Shown here piece by piece: positions 8,824 through 16,766 of a stretch of 64,000 nt of DNA. The translations under genes were made by a program, and so were the position numbers. The stretch is from UBA1275 sp038124025 (lineage in GTDB: Bacteria > Bacteroidota > Rhodothermia > Balneolales > Balneolaceae): NCBI GenBank assembly GCA_038124025.1, contig JAYPBC010000005.1:1-64000 (forward strand), written 5' to 3'. The notes under the pieces are model-generated. The model was given only the letters and a program-made list of their open reading frames with translations. It did no database searches and was not told the origin of the DNA. The number at the start of each line of letters is the position of its first letter. Position 1 is the first letter of the stretch.

Positions 8824-9537
8824 TTAAAATAGTATCTGAATGTGTAGAACAGGCAGTGCGTTGGCTAACGTATCGGACCAACCAGCGGCTGTAGAGTAAG
8901 AACGTTCTATCCATGGATAGTGAAATTGTGGGGGTTGAAGGGACCAATTCCAACTCAGGTATTCTCCATCTAGCGAGGATAATTGCTTGCTGAGCTTTGT
9001 ATGGCTTGCATACAGCAAAAGATCAAAAGCCATGAGGAAACTGCCTTGTAAAATTATTGCTTGCCCATAGCCTTTCCAACGTTCTTTGCCCATTTTATAA
9101 CCGCGATAAGCCAACCATGCTCCTCCACTTATGTATAACACATCGAGCCCTGCGTTAATGAGCAAAATCGTATCAAAACGGTTCATGTCATAAAGTATTT
9201 CAGAAGTCATCACACTCGTGTTAGAAAGGGTTCCCTTGTAACCAAAATAGGCTATCCCAGCATTAACGGTGTTCCAGGCGGCGTTCATTTGATGAAAATA
9301 GGATCTGGATCCTTGTGTTCTAGCATATCCAAGACCTCCTGTAATCATGTTTAACCCAGCCCATGAACCTAATATCAGCATACCATTTTGCTGTAATTTG
9401 AGTGACTGCTGCTGCCACCAAAGTGGATTTTGCTGTCCATTTTGTGCCATAATCCATGAGGGAATTCCCATAAATAACAACAGCAGAAATAGGATGAAGA
9501 ATCGGTGTTGGCGTAACTGGTTACGTGAGAACATCAT
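8824..9537 (-). CDS. Exported multi-pass membrane protein of unknown function
   Basis: 237 residues. It starts with a strong hydrophobic segment ending in an Ala-Gln pair (about 12-32), which could be a cleaved signal peptide. Then come about four hydrophobic stretches: LILGSWAGLNMITGGLGYA, AAWNTVNAGIAYFGYKG, TILLINAGLDVLYISGGAWLAY and QAIILQGSFLMAFDLLLYA. The C-terminal tail is aromatic. It resembles small uncharacterised Bacteroidota membrane proteins (possibly the DUF6992 type), but I cannot confirm the family. It begins 9 bases after pdeM, so it is co-transcribed with the repair genes, and it is followed by the TlpA-like lipoprotein. Confidence 0.75.
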   Translation of the reverse strand: MMFSRNQLRQHRFFILFLLLLFMGIPSWIMAQNGQQNPLWWQQQSLKLQQNGMLILGSWAGLNMITGGLGYARTQGSRSYFHQMNAAWNTVNAGIAYFGYKGTLSNTSVMTSEILYDMNRFDTILLINAGLDVLYISGGAWLAYRGYKMGKERWKGYGQAIILQGSFLMAFDLLLYASHTKLSKQLSSLDGEYLSWNWSLQPPQFHYPWIERSYSTAAGWSDTLANALPVLHIQILF

Positions 9538-9546
9538 AGGTAATAC

Positions 9547-10302
9547 TTAGGTGGCTTTGCGCAGTGATATGAGCTCATGTTCTGCAATTGCAATAATATG
9601 AGCCTCTTTATTAGTAATTAAATGTAGGCCGGTGAACGTTCCAAAAGCAGGTATCACCAATTCATTTTCTTGTTCAACAAAACAAGGTAAAATAATCCGT
9701 TGCCGGCCTTTTCCTTTGATTTTTATTCCAGGATGAAGGTGTCCACTAATCGAGCCCTTAATCGGGACTGCTGTGGGTAGATCCAGCTCTTGGGGCGTCT
9801 TTTCCTGTCCAAAGGATAACGACTCACTGGTCCTTTGACTCCCCTTGAGTCCAGCGAAGTTATCCTTTTTATCATGAAGGAAACGAATGTGCTTACAATC
9901 AAGGAAGGGGAGTACGTGAAGTCCTAGATCTTCGTATTTTTGTGCTGAATAGAGCTCATGATTACCTAATATTAAGGTCATTTCGAGGGTAGAATAGTCT
10001 AGGCGCCAACGCTTGAAATCGTCCCATTCGCTGTTGGTTTCGCTATGAAATAAATCACCCAGAAAAAGAACTCTTTCAGGGTTAAATTGGGCAATTGCCA
10101 GGCTTAATCGTGATAAATTATCCTGGTTAGCTTCGGTGGGTATGGGAATTCCATAGCGTCTAAAGTGCCCCGCTTTTCCAAGGTGAACATCGCTGATTAC
10201 GAGTGTTTTTTCTGCCGGATAGTACAATACACGCTGGGCCGAAAGGATTAGCTCTTCCTCTTGGAAACGGATGGGCATTATTTGATTGACAGCTTCAGAC
10301 AT
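9547..10302 (-). CDS. pdeM: Ligase-associated DNA damage response endonuclease PdeM (metallophosphoesterase)
   Basis: 251 residues. Calcineurin-like phosphoesterase motifs appear in order: SDVHLGKAGHFR, LFLGDLFHS, LILGNHEL and SGHLHPGIK. The VLFLGDLFHSETNSEWDDF stretch is typical of PdeM. The family is a Mn-dependent phosphodiesterase/endonuclease encoded next to the ligase-associated helicase. Its start overlaps the helicase stop by 8 bases, which indicates coupled translation. Family knowledge gives the role; the sequence shows the motifs and the neighbours. Confidence 0.9.
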   Translation of the reverse strand: MSEAVNQIMPIRFQEEELILSAQRVLYYPAEKTLVISDVHLGKAGHFRRYGIPIPTEANQDNLSRLSLAIAQFNPERVLFLGDLFHSETNSEWDDFKRWRLDYSTLEMTLILGNHELYSAQKYEDLGLHVLPFLDCKHIRFLHDKKDNFAGLKGSQRTSESLSFGQEKTPQELDLPTAVPIKGSISGHLHPGIKIKGKGRQRIILPCFVEQENELVIPAFGTFTGLHLITNKEAHIIAIAEHELISLRKAT

Positions 10303-12799
10303 GTTTAATGAGTTGAGCCTGCATTTTTTTTATTCGATCCATCAATTTTTCACTGCTCATTTTCTCACGCAATCGATCCACCATAATGGGAAAGGCGTAC
10401 GGAGTAAATCGCTTGGTCTCTCGATATTCGATATGTCCAGTTTGAATTCGGTTGAGCACTTGCCTGAGCCTGATTTCATCAAACTGAAAAAAGAGCACTT
10501 CATCGATAGCCTGTTGCAAAAGTAGGTGATCGGGTTCATAGGATTGAAATACCTCAAAAAAGAGACTAGAGGACATTTGAAGATGACGTGTAGTACGGCC
10601 TTGCCCAGGATAGCCTTGAAATACCAAACCGGCTATCTGAGCTATTTCACGAAAACGTCTTTTTGCTAACTCTGAATTATTGAGGCTACTTTTTATGTCC
10701 TTGAGTAGGTTTTTAGCGCTAAATAGGCCTTCTTTTAGGGCTTGCTGAATGGGTATGTCTTGGTCAGAAAGTAGTTCAAAACCATAATCGTTCATGGCGA
10801 TGGTGAAGGTGATAGGGACTAGTCTAGCTATTCGGTGGGCTACTAAAGTGGAGAGACCTTCATGTACATTTCGGCCTTCAAAAGGGTAAAAGAAAAGATG
10901 GCATCCTTCTCGAGAAAAGCTTTTTTCGATGAGTAATTGGTTGGGGCCAGGCAATATGGACCAAGATTGTTGCACCCCTAGAATGGGTTTTAAATAATCG
11001 ATTTCTGCCGAGCTTTGCTGCTTTAGCTGTGTGGTGGTATCTTGACTGTAGTGATCAATAGCTCGTAGCATACTTTCTTTGAGCATCTCGCTCATATTAG
11101 ACGATAAAGACATCCGTCCTCCTAGCCAGCTTGGCACTTTAGCGCTACCCGAGGAAGCACGACGTACGTAGGCAGTCATCTGCTCTACTCGAACGAGTTC
11201 GAGCCGCCGTCCAGAGAACCAGAATCTATCGCCTTCTTTTAATTGACCAATAAACCATTCTTCAATCGTTCCAATGCGTCCACCGCTCAGGTATTTGATT
11301 TGCATATTTGCGTCAGAACTAATGGTACCAATGTTCATACGATGTCTTCGTGCCACGGTACGATTCCCAACAAAATAGTGGCCATCCTCATCTAATTCGA
11401 GTTTTGCAAATTCGGGATATGCCTGAAGAGCAGGCCCGCCACTGCACAAAAATTGTATTATTTTTTGCAAGTCCTGTTCACTAAGATGGCGATAAGCAAA
11501 GCTGCTATGAAGTTCCTTTAAAATGGCTTCGGCCATAAAACCACTACCCACTGCTCGGGTCATTAGATATTGAACCAAAACATCTGTTGGGGATAGAATA
11601 GGGGGCCGTGGTTCAATCTTATCTTGTCGTACAGCTTGGCGAAGTGCATCTGCTTCTAAGAGCTCTAGGGCATGGGTTGGTAAAAAGTATATGGCGCTAG
11701 TTGCCCCTGGTTGGTGTCCACTTCGACCAGCGCGTTGGATAAAGCGCGCAACACCTTTGGGGCTACCTACCTGAACTACGGTTTCTACAGGGCTAAAATC
11801 TACCCCTAAATCTAGGCTAGAAGTACATACAACTACTTTTAACCGATCTTCGTGAAGACTTTCTTCCACCCAATTTCGAACTTTTCTATCCAATGAACCA
11901 TGATGAAGGGCAATTTGACCGGCCCACTCAGGGACTCGTTCAAGTAACTCTTGAAACCAGCGCTCTGCTTGTCCGCGTGTATTGGTGAATACTAAGGTCG
12001 ATCGACTTTTTTGTAAAATGGGAATGAGTTCATCGATTAAATGTAAGCCTAAATGCCCATGCCAAGGAAACAGTTCAACGGATTTAGGCAGTATGGATGT
12101 AACCTGTATACTTTTTTGAATGCGAGCTTTAATGGTGAACGAATCCTGATATCGTTTTTCTGTTCCCATTAGCACCTCAGCGGCCTCTTCCATGTTGCCC
12201 AAAGTAGCAGAAATACCCCATGTTTTTACTTCTGGTCGTAGTGCCCTAGCCCGGGCCAAAAATAGTTCGGTTTGGGTGCCTCGCTTACTACCCATAAGCT
12301 CATGCCATTCGTCGACGACTACGCTATGGAGATGTTTAAAATAACGTTCATGTTTTTTTTGAGCCATAAGCACATGTAAACTCTCGGGGGTGGTAATGAG
12401 CACCTGAGGCATCGACTGCTCTTGCTTTTTTCGTACCGAGGACGATACATCCCCCGTCCGTCTGCCAACTTGGATATCTAGCCCGAATTCGGCTAGACTC
12501 TGTTTAAACTGTCGTTCGGTATCTTTAGCAAGTGCTCGCAAAGGGGTAATCCAAATGAGTTGTAGGCCTTTATTAGCTTGCTTTTTGGCGTCTAACCAGC
12601 GGATAATATGAGGCATCCAAAGGGCAAGTGTCTTACCAGAACCCGTAGGAGCGTGTAAAATTCCTTCTTTTCCGTTTAGTACCGATTCCCAGCATTCCTC
12701 CTGAAAGGTAAAAGTTTCCCAATGATTCTTGGTAAACCAGTCCTGTACGTGATCCAAACCACTTGTAAAAGATTTTGTAGGCTGTTTAGCAGAGGACAT
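10295..12799 (-). CDS. Ligase-associated DEXH-box helicase (Lhr-like)
   Basis: 834 residues, a superfamily 2 helicase. Walker A is PTGSGKT (51-57) and the DExH box is VVVDEWHELMGSKRG. Further motifs are GISATLGN (motif III region), STLVFTNTRGQAERW and CTSSLDLGVDFSPV (motif V). QRAGRSGHQPG is motif VI. The following winged-helix and Lhr core domain (about 430-830) is characteristic of Lhr-type enzymes. It unwinds DNA or RNA:DNA hybrids during repair and is the first gene of the minus-strand repair operon. The divergent acetyl-CoA synthetase starts 233 bases upstream, so the operon promoter must lie in that gap. Confidence 0.93.
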   Translation of the reverse strand: MSSAKQPTKSFTSGLDHVQDWFTKNHWETFTFQEECWESVLNGKEGILHAPTGSGKTLALWMPHIIRWLDAKKQANKGLQLIWITPLRALAKDTERQFKQSLAEFGLDIQVGRRTGDVSSSVRKKQEQSMPQVLITTPESLHVLMAQKKHERYFKHLHSVVVDEWHELMGSKRGTQTELFLARARALRPEVKTWGISATLGNMEEAAEVLMGTEKRYQDSFTIKARIQKSIQVTSILPKSVELFPWHGHLGLHLIDELIPILQKSRSTLVFTNTRGQAERWFQELLERVPEWAGQIALHHGSLDRKVRNWVEESLHEDRLKVVVCTSSLDLGVDFSPVETVVQVGSPKGVARFIQRAGRSGHQPGATSAIYFLPTHALELLEADALRQAVRQDKIEPRPPILSPTDVLVQYLMTRAVGSGFMAEAILKELHSSFAYRHLSEQDLQKIIQFLCSGGPALQAYPEFAKLELDEDGHYFVGNRTVARRHRMNIGTISSDANMQIKYLSGGRIGTIEEWFIGQLKEGDRFWFSGRRLELVRVEQMTAYVRRASSGSAKVPSWLGGRMSLSSNMSEMLKESMLRAIDHYSQDTTTQLKQQSSAEIDYLKPILGVQQSWSILPGPNQLLIEKSFSREGCHLFFYPFEGRNVHEGLSTLVAHRIARLVPITFTIAMNDYGFELLSDQDIPIQQALKEGLFSAKNLLKDIKSSLNNSELAKRRFREIAQIAGLVFQGYPGQGRTTRHLQMSSSLFFEVFQSYEPDHLLLQQAIDEVLFFQFDEIRLRQVLNRIQTGHIEYRETKRFTPYAFPIMVDRLREKMSSEKLMDRIKKMQAQLIKHV

Positions 12800-12830
12800 G
12801 GAGGAAAAAAGAAGGTTCTATTAGTACGTT

Positions 12831-12842
12831 ATTACCGGTAAT
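12831..12842. promoter_or_regulatory. 12-base perfect palindrome upstream of the repair operon
   Basis: ATTACCGGTAAT reads the same on both strands and lies 32 bases before the helicase start codon. It could be an operator for the helicase-pdeM-exonuclease-ligase operon. A 12-base palindrome is expected by chance roughly a dozen times in 64 kb, so the placement is the only support. The rest of the 12800-13032 gap shows no promoter I can call firmly. Confidence 0.3.
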
Positions 12843-13032
12843 TGGGTCCATCAAAACTTTTTGAAAAAATCTATAAAAGCGCTTGCAGAGCTTCTCATTT
12901 TTTTAGAGTATAAGGTGCTTGCGAAAATGTGAGTTTATTGCGCTAGATCTCCTGAATGTGATATTGAGTAAACGTATTCTTTTGTCTAGTACAATTACCA
13001 AATACATTAAACTTTCCAAATAGCGTTCCATT

Positions 13033-14931
13033 ATGTGGTTAAACATTAAATCCTTTGACAATTATCAAGAAACCTTTAACCAAAGCGAGCAAGATAGGCT
13101 TAGTTTTTGGGATCACGAGGCGGGTACGTTTTACTGGCGAAAGCGTTGGGATCAGGTACAAACAGGGAGTTTTGAAGAAGCTAATATCAAATGGTTTGTA
13201 GGTGGTAAATTGAATATTACAGAGAATGCTCTGGATAGACATTTGAATACCATTGGCAATAAAACAGCGTTTATTTTTGAGCCCAATCATCCCGATTCTT
13301 TCCGAAGAACTATCACGTATAGACAATTACATGAGGATGTTTGTAGGTTTTCAAATGTATTAGAGAGTAAGGGAATAACGAAGGGTGATCGTGTGTGCAT
13401 TTATATGGCCATGACTCCAGAACTTATTATCGCGGCCTTGGCTTGTGCACGAATTGGTGCGGTACATTCTATTGTATTTGCAGGCTTTTCGGCTCAATCG
13501 CTTAGTGAACGTATTAATGACTGTCAGGCTAAGATGCTCATCACGAATGATGGACTTCGAAGAGGGGATAAACACGTACCTTTGAAGGATATTTCAGACC
13601 AAGCGCTGAAAACCTCTCCCTCAGTGGAAAATGTTATTGTTTGTCAGCGAACCAACAGAGATATTCACTGGGAAAAAGGACGCGATTTTTGGTGGCATAA
13701 TCTCATTAGGAATGCATCTCGTCATCATGAAGCGGTAGAAATGGATGCCGAGGATCCGCTCTTTATTTTATACACCTCAGGGTCTACCGGTAAACCAAAA
13801 GGAGTAGTACATACCTGTGGGGGGTATATGGTTTACACCTCGTATTCCTTCCGTAATGTGTTTCAAGTTGGTGCCGATGACGTGTATTGGTGTACCGCAG
13901 ATGCTGGGTGGATTACAGGCCATAGTTACATCATCTATGGGCCACTATTCACGGGGACCACTGGAATTATTTTTGAGGGAACACCTACTTATCCAGATGC
14001 CGGACGTTTTTGGGAAGTAGTTGAGAAATATAACGTAACTCATTTCTATACGGCACCTACAGCTATTCGAGCACTTATGTCATTTGATTTAGATTTTGTT
14101 GATAAATATGATTTAAGCTCGCTTAAAGTTTTGGGCAGCGTAGGTGAACCTATCAATGAGGAGGCTTGGAATTGGTATCACAAGCATATCGGAAATGAGT
14201 GTTGCCCGATTGTGGATACCTGGTGGCAAACCGAAACGGGGGGTATTTTGATATCTCCTCTAGCTGGAATAACTCCTACCAAACCAGGTTTTGCAACATT
14301 GCCCTTACCAGGTGTCTTTCCTGTGCTCATGGACGAACATGGTAAGGAAATTGAAGGAAATGGGGTAGAAGGTAACCTGTGCATCAAGTACCCTTGGCCC
14401 TCCATAGCGCGTACGGTCTATGGCGATCACGAGCGGTATAAGCAGACGTATCTATCCACTTACAAAGGCTATTATTTTACTGGTGATGGGTGCCGAAGGG
14501 ATGAAGATGGTTATTACCGAATAACGGGTCGGGTGGATGATGTACTTAATGTATCAGGTCATCGTTTAGGAACCGCTGAAATTGAAAATGCACTGGATGA
14601 ACATCCGCGAGTAGTGGAAACGGCTATTGTTGGCTATCCTCACGATATAAAAGGGCAGGGAGTGTATGCGTTCATGATTTGTGACGGGGAGATAGGAGAC
14701 CGGGCTGTATTCAAAAAAGAGTTACTGGATTTGGTGACAAAAATAATAGGTCCAATTGCTAAGCCAGATAAAATTCAAATTGTTCCTGGGTTGCCTAAAA
14801 CACGTTCAGGGAAAATTATGCGACGAATATTGCGTAAGGTCGCATCAAATGAAGTGGATCAGTTAGGAGATACCTCTACCTTGTTGGATCCGAGCGTGGT
14901 CGATGCGATCGTTTCTGGAGAGGCTCTTTAA
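13033..14931 (+). CDS. acs: Acetyl-coenzyme A synthetase (AMP-forming)
   Basis: 632 residues, the usual length for Acs. It makes acetyl-CoA from acetate, ATP and CoA through acetyl-AMP. Adenylation motifs are YTSGSTGKPKGVVHT, DTWWQTETGG (acetate pocket Trp), YYFTGDGCRRDEDGYYRITGR and VSGHRLGTAEIE. PKTRSGKIMRRILRK holds the catalytic lysine that is acetylated in regulated family members. The N-terminal ACAS_N segment (FWDHEAGTFYWRKRWDQVQ) is intact. It is a single gene with its own promoter region shared with the divergent repair operon; I see no clear ribosome binding site. Confidence 0.97.
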   Translation: MWLNIKSFDNYQETFNQSEQDRLSFWDHEAGTFYWRKRWDQVQTGSFEEANIKWFVGGKLNITENALDRHLNTIGNKTAFIFEPNHPDSFRRTITYRQLHEDVCRFSNVLESKGITKGDRVCIYMAMTPELIIAALACARIGAVHSIVFAGFSAQSLSERINDCQAKMLITNDGLRRGDKHVPLKDISDQALKTSPSVENVIVCQRTNRDIHWEKGRDFWWHNLIRNASRHHEAVEMDAEDPLFILYTSGSTGKPKGVVHTCGGYMVYTSYSFRNVFQVGADDVYWCTADAGWITGHSYIIYGPLFTGTTGIIFEGTPTYPDAGRFWEVVEKYNVTHFYTAPTAIRALMSFDLDFVDKYDLSSLKVLGSVGEPINEEAWNWYHKHIGNECCPIVDTWWQTETGGILISPLAGITPTKPGFATLPLPGVFPVLMDEHGKEIEGNGVEGNLCIKYPWPSIARTVYGDHERYKQTYLSTYKGYYFTGDGCRRDEDGYYRITGRVDDVLNVSGHRLGTAEIENALDEHPRVVETAIVGYPHDIKGQGVYAFMICDGEIGDRAVFKKELLDLVTKIIGPIAKPDKIQIVPGLPKTRSGKIMRRILRKVASNEVDQLGDTSTLLDPSVVDAIVSGEAL

Positions 14932-14940
14932 TTGGTAGTA

Positions 14941-15030
14941 ATGTCAGTGCTTTTGTTGAAGCCTTGGTTAAGCTTGGTGAAGCAAGGTGTACTTTTGCTG
15001 AAGCCCTCACGTTTTGATACGTTATTATGA
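14941..15030 (+). CDS. Possible small peptide with internal repeat, 29 residues
   Basis: An ATG 9 bases after the acs stop opens a 29-codon frame ending TGA at 15028-15030. The peptide is hydrophobic and basic and contains LLLKP twice around LSLVKQG. No Shine-Dalgarno-like sequence precedes it. The repeats come from a DNA repeat described separately, so the frame could be a by-product of that repeat. I do not recognise a family. Confidence 0.25.
   Translation: MSVLLLKPWLSLVKQGVLLLKPSRFDTLL
14955..15004. repeat. Helically phased degenerate octamer repeat
   Basis: GTTGAAGC (14955), GGTTAAGC (14966), GGTGAAGC (14976) and GCTGAAGC (14997) start 0, 11, 21 and 42 bases apart. A weaker copy (GGTGTACT) lies at 14986. 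Larger units TGCTTTTGTTGAAGCC (14948-14963) and TACTTTTGCTGAAGCC (14990-15005) match at 14 of 16 bases. The array lies between the convergent acs and the membrane-protein gene ending at 15075. Confidence 0.6.
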
Positions 15031-15074
15031 GTTACATGTAATGTACTACTCAAACACCATGTATTTGTAACAAC

Positions 15075-15443
15075 TTATACCCCTAAGGCGAAACCAAAGG
15101 GAAGAAAGAGCAAACTGACCAATAAAAAAATTAAGCGGAACCTTGTTTTGACTAAGGCTGGATGAAAAAATAGTCCGAATGTGTAGGGTTTACTCGCAAG
15201 CCATTCATAATATCGGAATCGGTGTATAGAGCCCAAGGCCATGGTTACATGCCCATGTATTATGGTTAATAAAAAAGGCATTGCAAACATGAAGGCGCCA
15301 ATATATCGGAAGCTTATATCAAGACCTAGTTCTCTAGCTGTATAATAGTAAGGCCACGCAAATAGTATGAGTAAGGGCAAGGTTAGCGCCCAATTTATAA
15401 CACTAATTCGAACAAAATTAGAAGTAGAGAATTCAGATTTCAT
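15075..15443 (-). CDS. Small membrane protein of unknown function
   Basis: 122 residues from the ATG at 15443. A TTG at 15470 would overlap the alanine dehydrogenase stop by 4 bases and add nine residues, so it remains an alternative start. Three hydrophobic segments: WALTLPLLILFAWPYYY, YIGAFMFAMPFLLTIIHGHV and FRLIFLLVSLLFLPFGFALGV. The loop HGHVTMALGSIHRFRYYEWL is rich in His, Arg and Tyr. No recognised family. It is the gene after ald on the same strand and probably co-transcribed. Confidence 0.7.
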   Translation of the reverse strand: MKSEFSTSNFVRISVINWALTLPLLILFAWPYYYTARELGLDISFRYIGAFMFAMPFLLTIIHGHVTMALGSIHRFRYYEWLASKPYTFGLFFHPALVKTRFRLIFLLVSLLFLPFGFALGV

Positions 15444-15466
15444 ACGATCAATTCTTGAAAAATTCC

Positions 15467-16690
15467 TCAAATTTGCGACGCTATGAGTAGTTCAATTTCA
15501 CGCACAGGCAGTCCATAGGTTTTACCTAATGACTGCTTGGTTAGGTGTCCTCGGTAGGTATAGGTTCCGTTACGTAAGGCAGTATTTCTCCATAAACACT
15601 CTTGAATACCTCCATTTTCACCAATAGCCAACACATACGGAACCAATACATTGTTTAGGGCATAGGTGCCGGTTCTTGCGACCTTCGAGGGGATGTTTGG
15701 GACGCAGTAATGAGTTACGCCATGCTGGGAATAAATAGGTTGAGAATGTGTTGTTGGACGTGATGTTTCGATACACCCACCTTGGTCAATGACCGTGTCC
15801 ACAATCACACTCCCTGTTTTCATCGTGCGTACCAAATCTTCGCTAATCCAAACAGAGCTTTTTTCTCCTTCCTGAAAGGCAGATCCGATAAGTACGTCTG
15901 CAAATTTTAAAGCATTGCTGAGATATTGTTCATTAGCAACCGCGGTAATTATTCGACGATCTAAGGCATTTTCAAGTCGGCGTAGGGCTGTTAAATCGTT
16001 ATCCATAACAAAAACTTGCGCTCCGTACCCCAGTGCTGTTCTTGCTGCATATTCTGCTGTAATACCTGCACCTAAAATCGCTACGGTAGCGGGTGGAACC
16101 CCTGAAATACCTCCTAGCATGATTCCTTGCCCACCTTCTTCGGAATCGCTGGTTTCCAAATAGTGAGCAGCAATTTGCACCGCCATTGAACCAGTAATCT
16201 CATGCATCATCCGAACCAATGGAAACTCGTTATCGGCACCTTTTATGAATTCGTATGCAATACTTGTGGCCGATTTTTTAAGGAGGTTGGTAAAAAAAAC
16301 CTCCTCTTGGGAACCTAAGTGTAATGCTGAGATAATGGTCTGGTTTGCCTTAATCCAGTTCATTTCCTCTTGGGTTAGGGGAGCAACCTTCACGATGATA
16401 TCCGCCTGATCAAAGGTAGATTTGGTAGACTCAACAATCTCTGCACCCGCTTGGCTATATTCCTCATCGGTAAATTTTGCATCGAACCCAGCACCCCGTT
16501 CAACCCGAATTTTGTGGCCATTAGCACTAAGAATACGTACGCCGCCGGGGCTAATACTCACTCTGCCTTCATCAACGGAATGCTCCTTGGGTACCCCAAT
16601 ATGAAGTTGCTTCTGGGTATGGGTTCGAATGAGGTGCTTTTCAAGTGTTTTTAGGCCTATTTCTTCGGTATCCAATGGATGTATTTGCAT
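15467..16690 (-). CDS. ald: Alanine dehydrogenase (NAD-dependent)
   Basis: 407 residues. It interconverts L-alanine and pyruvate with NAD. The N-terminal IGVPKEHSVDEGRVSISPGGV is the AlaDh/PNT signature with the pyruvate-binding Arg. DIIVKVAPL holds the catalytic Lys and ISALHLGS the catalytic His. VAILGAGITAEYAA is the Rossmann glycine motif. VIDQGGCIET with HYCVPNIPSKVARTGTYALNN matches the end of the catalytic domain. It is slightly longer than the typical 370 residues because of an N-terminal extension of about 30 residues before the first strand. It could help direct alanine carbon into pyruvate and then into the ilv pathway; that link is inference. Confidence 0.92.
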   Translation of the reverse strand: MQIHPLDTEEIGLKTLEKHLIRTHTQKQLHIGVPKEHSVDEGRVSISPGGVRILSANGHKIRVERGAGFDAKFTDEEYSQAGAEIVESTKSTFDQADIIVKVAPLTQEEMNWIKANQTIISALHLGSQEEVFFTNLLKKSATSIAYEFIKGADNEFPLVRMMHEITGSMAVQIAAHYLETSDSEEGGQGIMLGGISGVPPATVAILGAGITAEYAARTALGYGAQVFVMDNDLTALRRLENALDRRIITAVANEQYLSNALKFADVLIGSAFQEGEKSSVWISEDLVRTMKTGSVIVDTVIDQGGCIETSRPTTHSQPIYSQHGVTHYCVPNIPSKVARTGTYALNNVLVPYVLAIGENGGIQECLWRNTALRNGTYTYRGHLTKQSLGKTYGLPVREIELLIASQI

Positions 16691-16766
16691 GTGAAAACTC
16701 CTTCAATTCAGCTTGTTCAATACAGCTTGGGTTCATGTGCTTGTTTTGGACGATGATGAGTCATAG

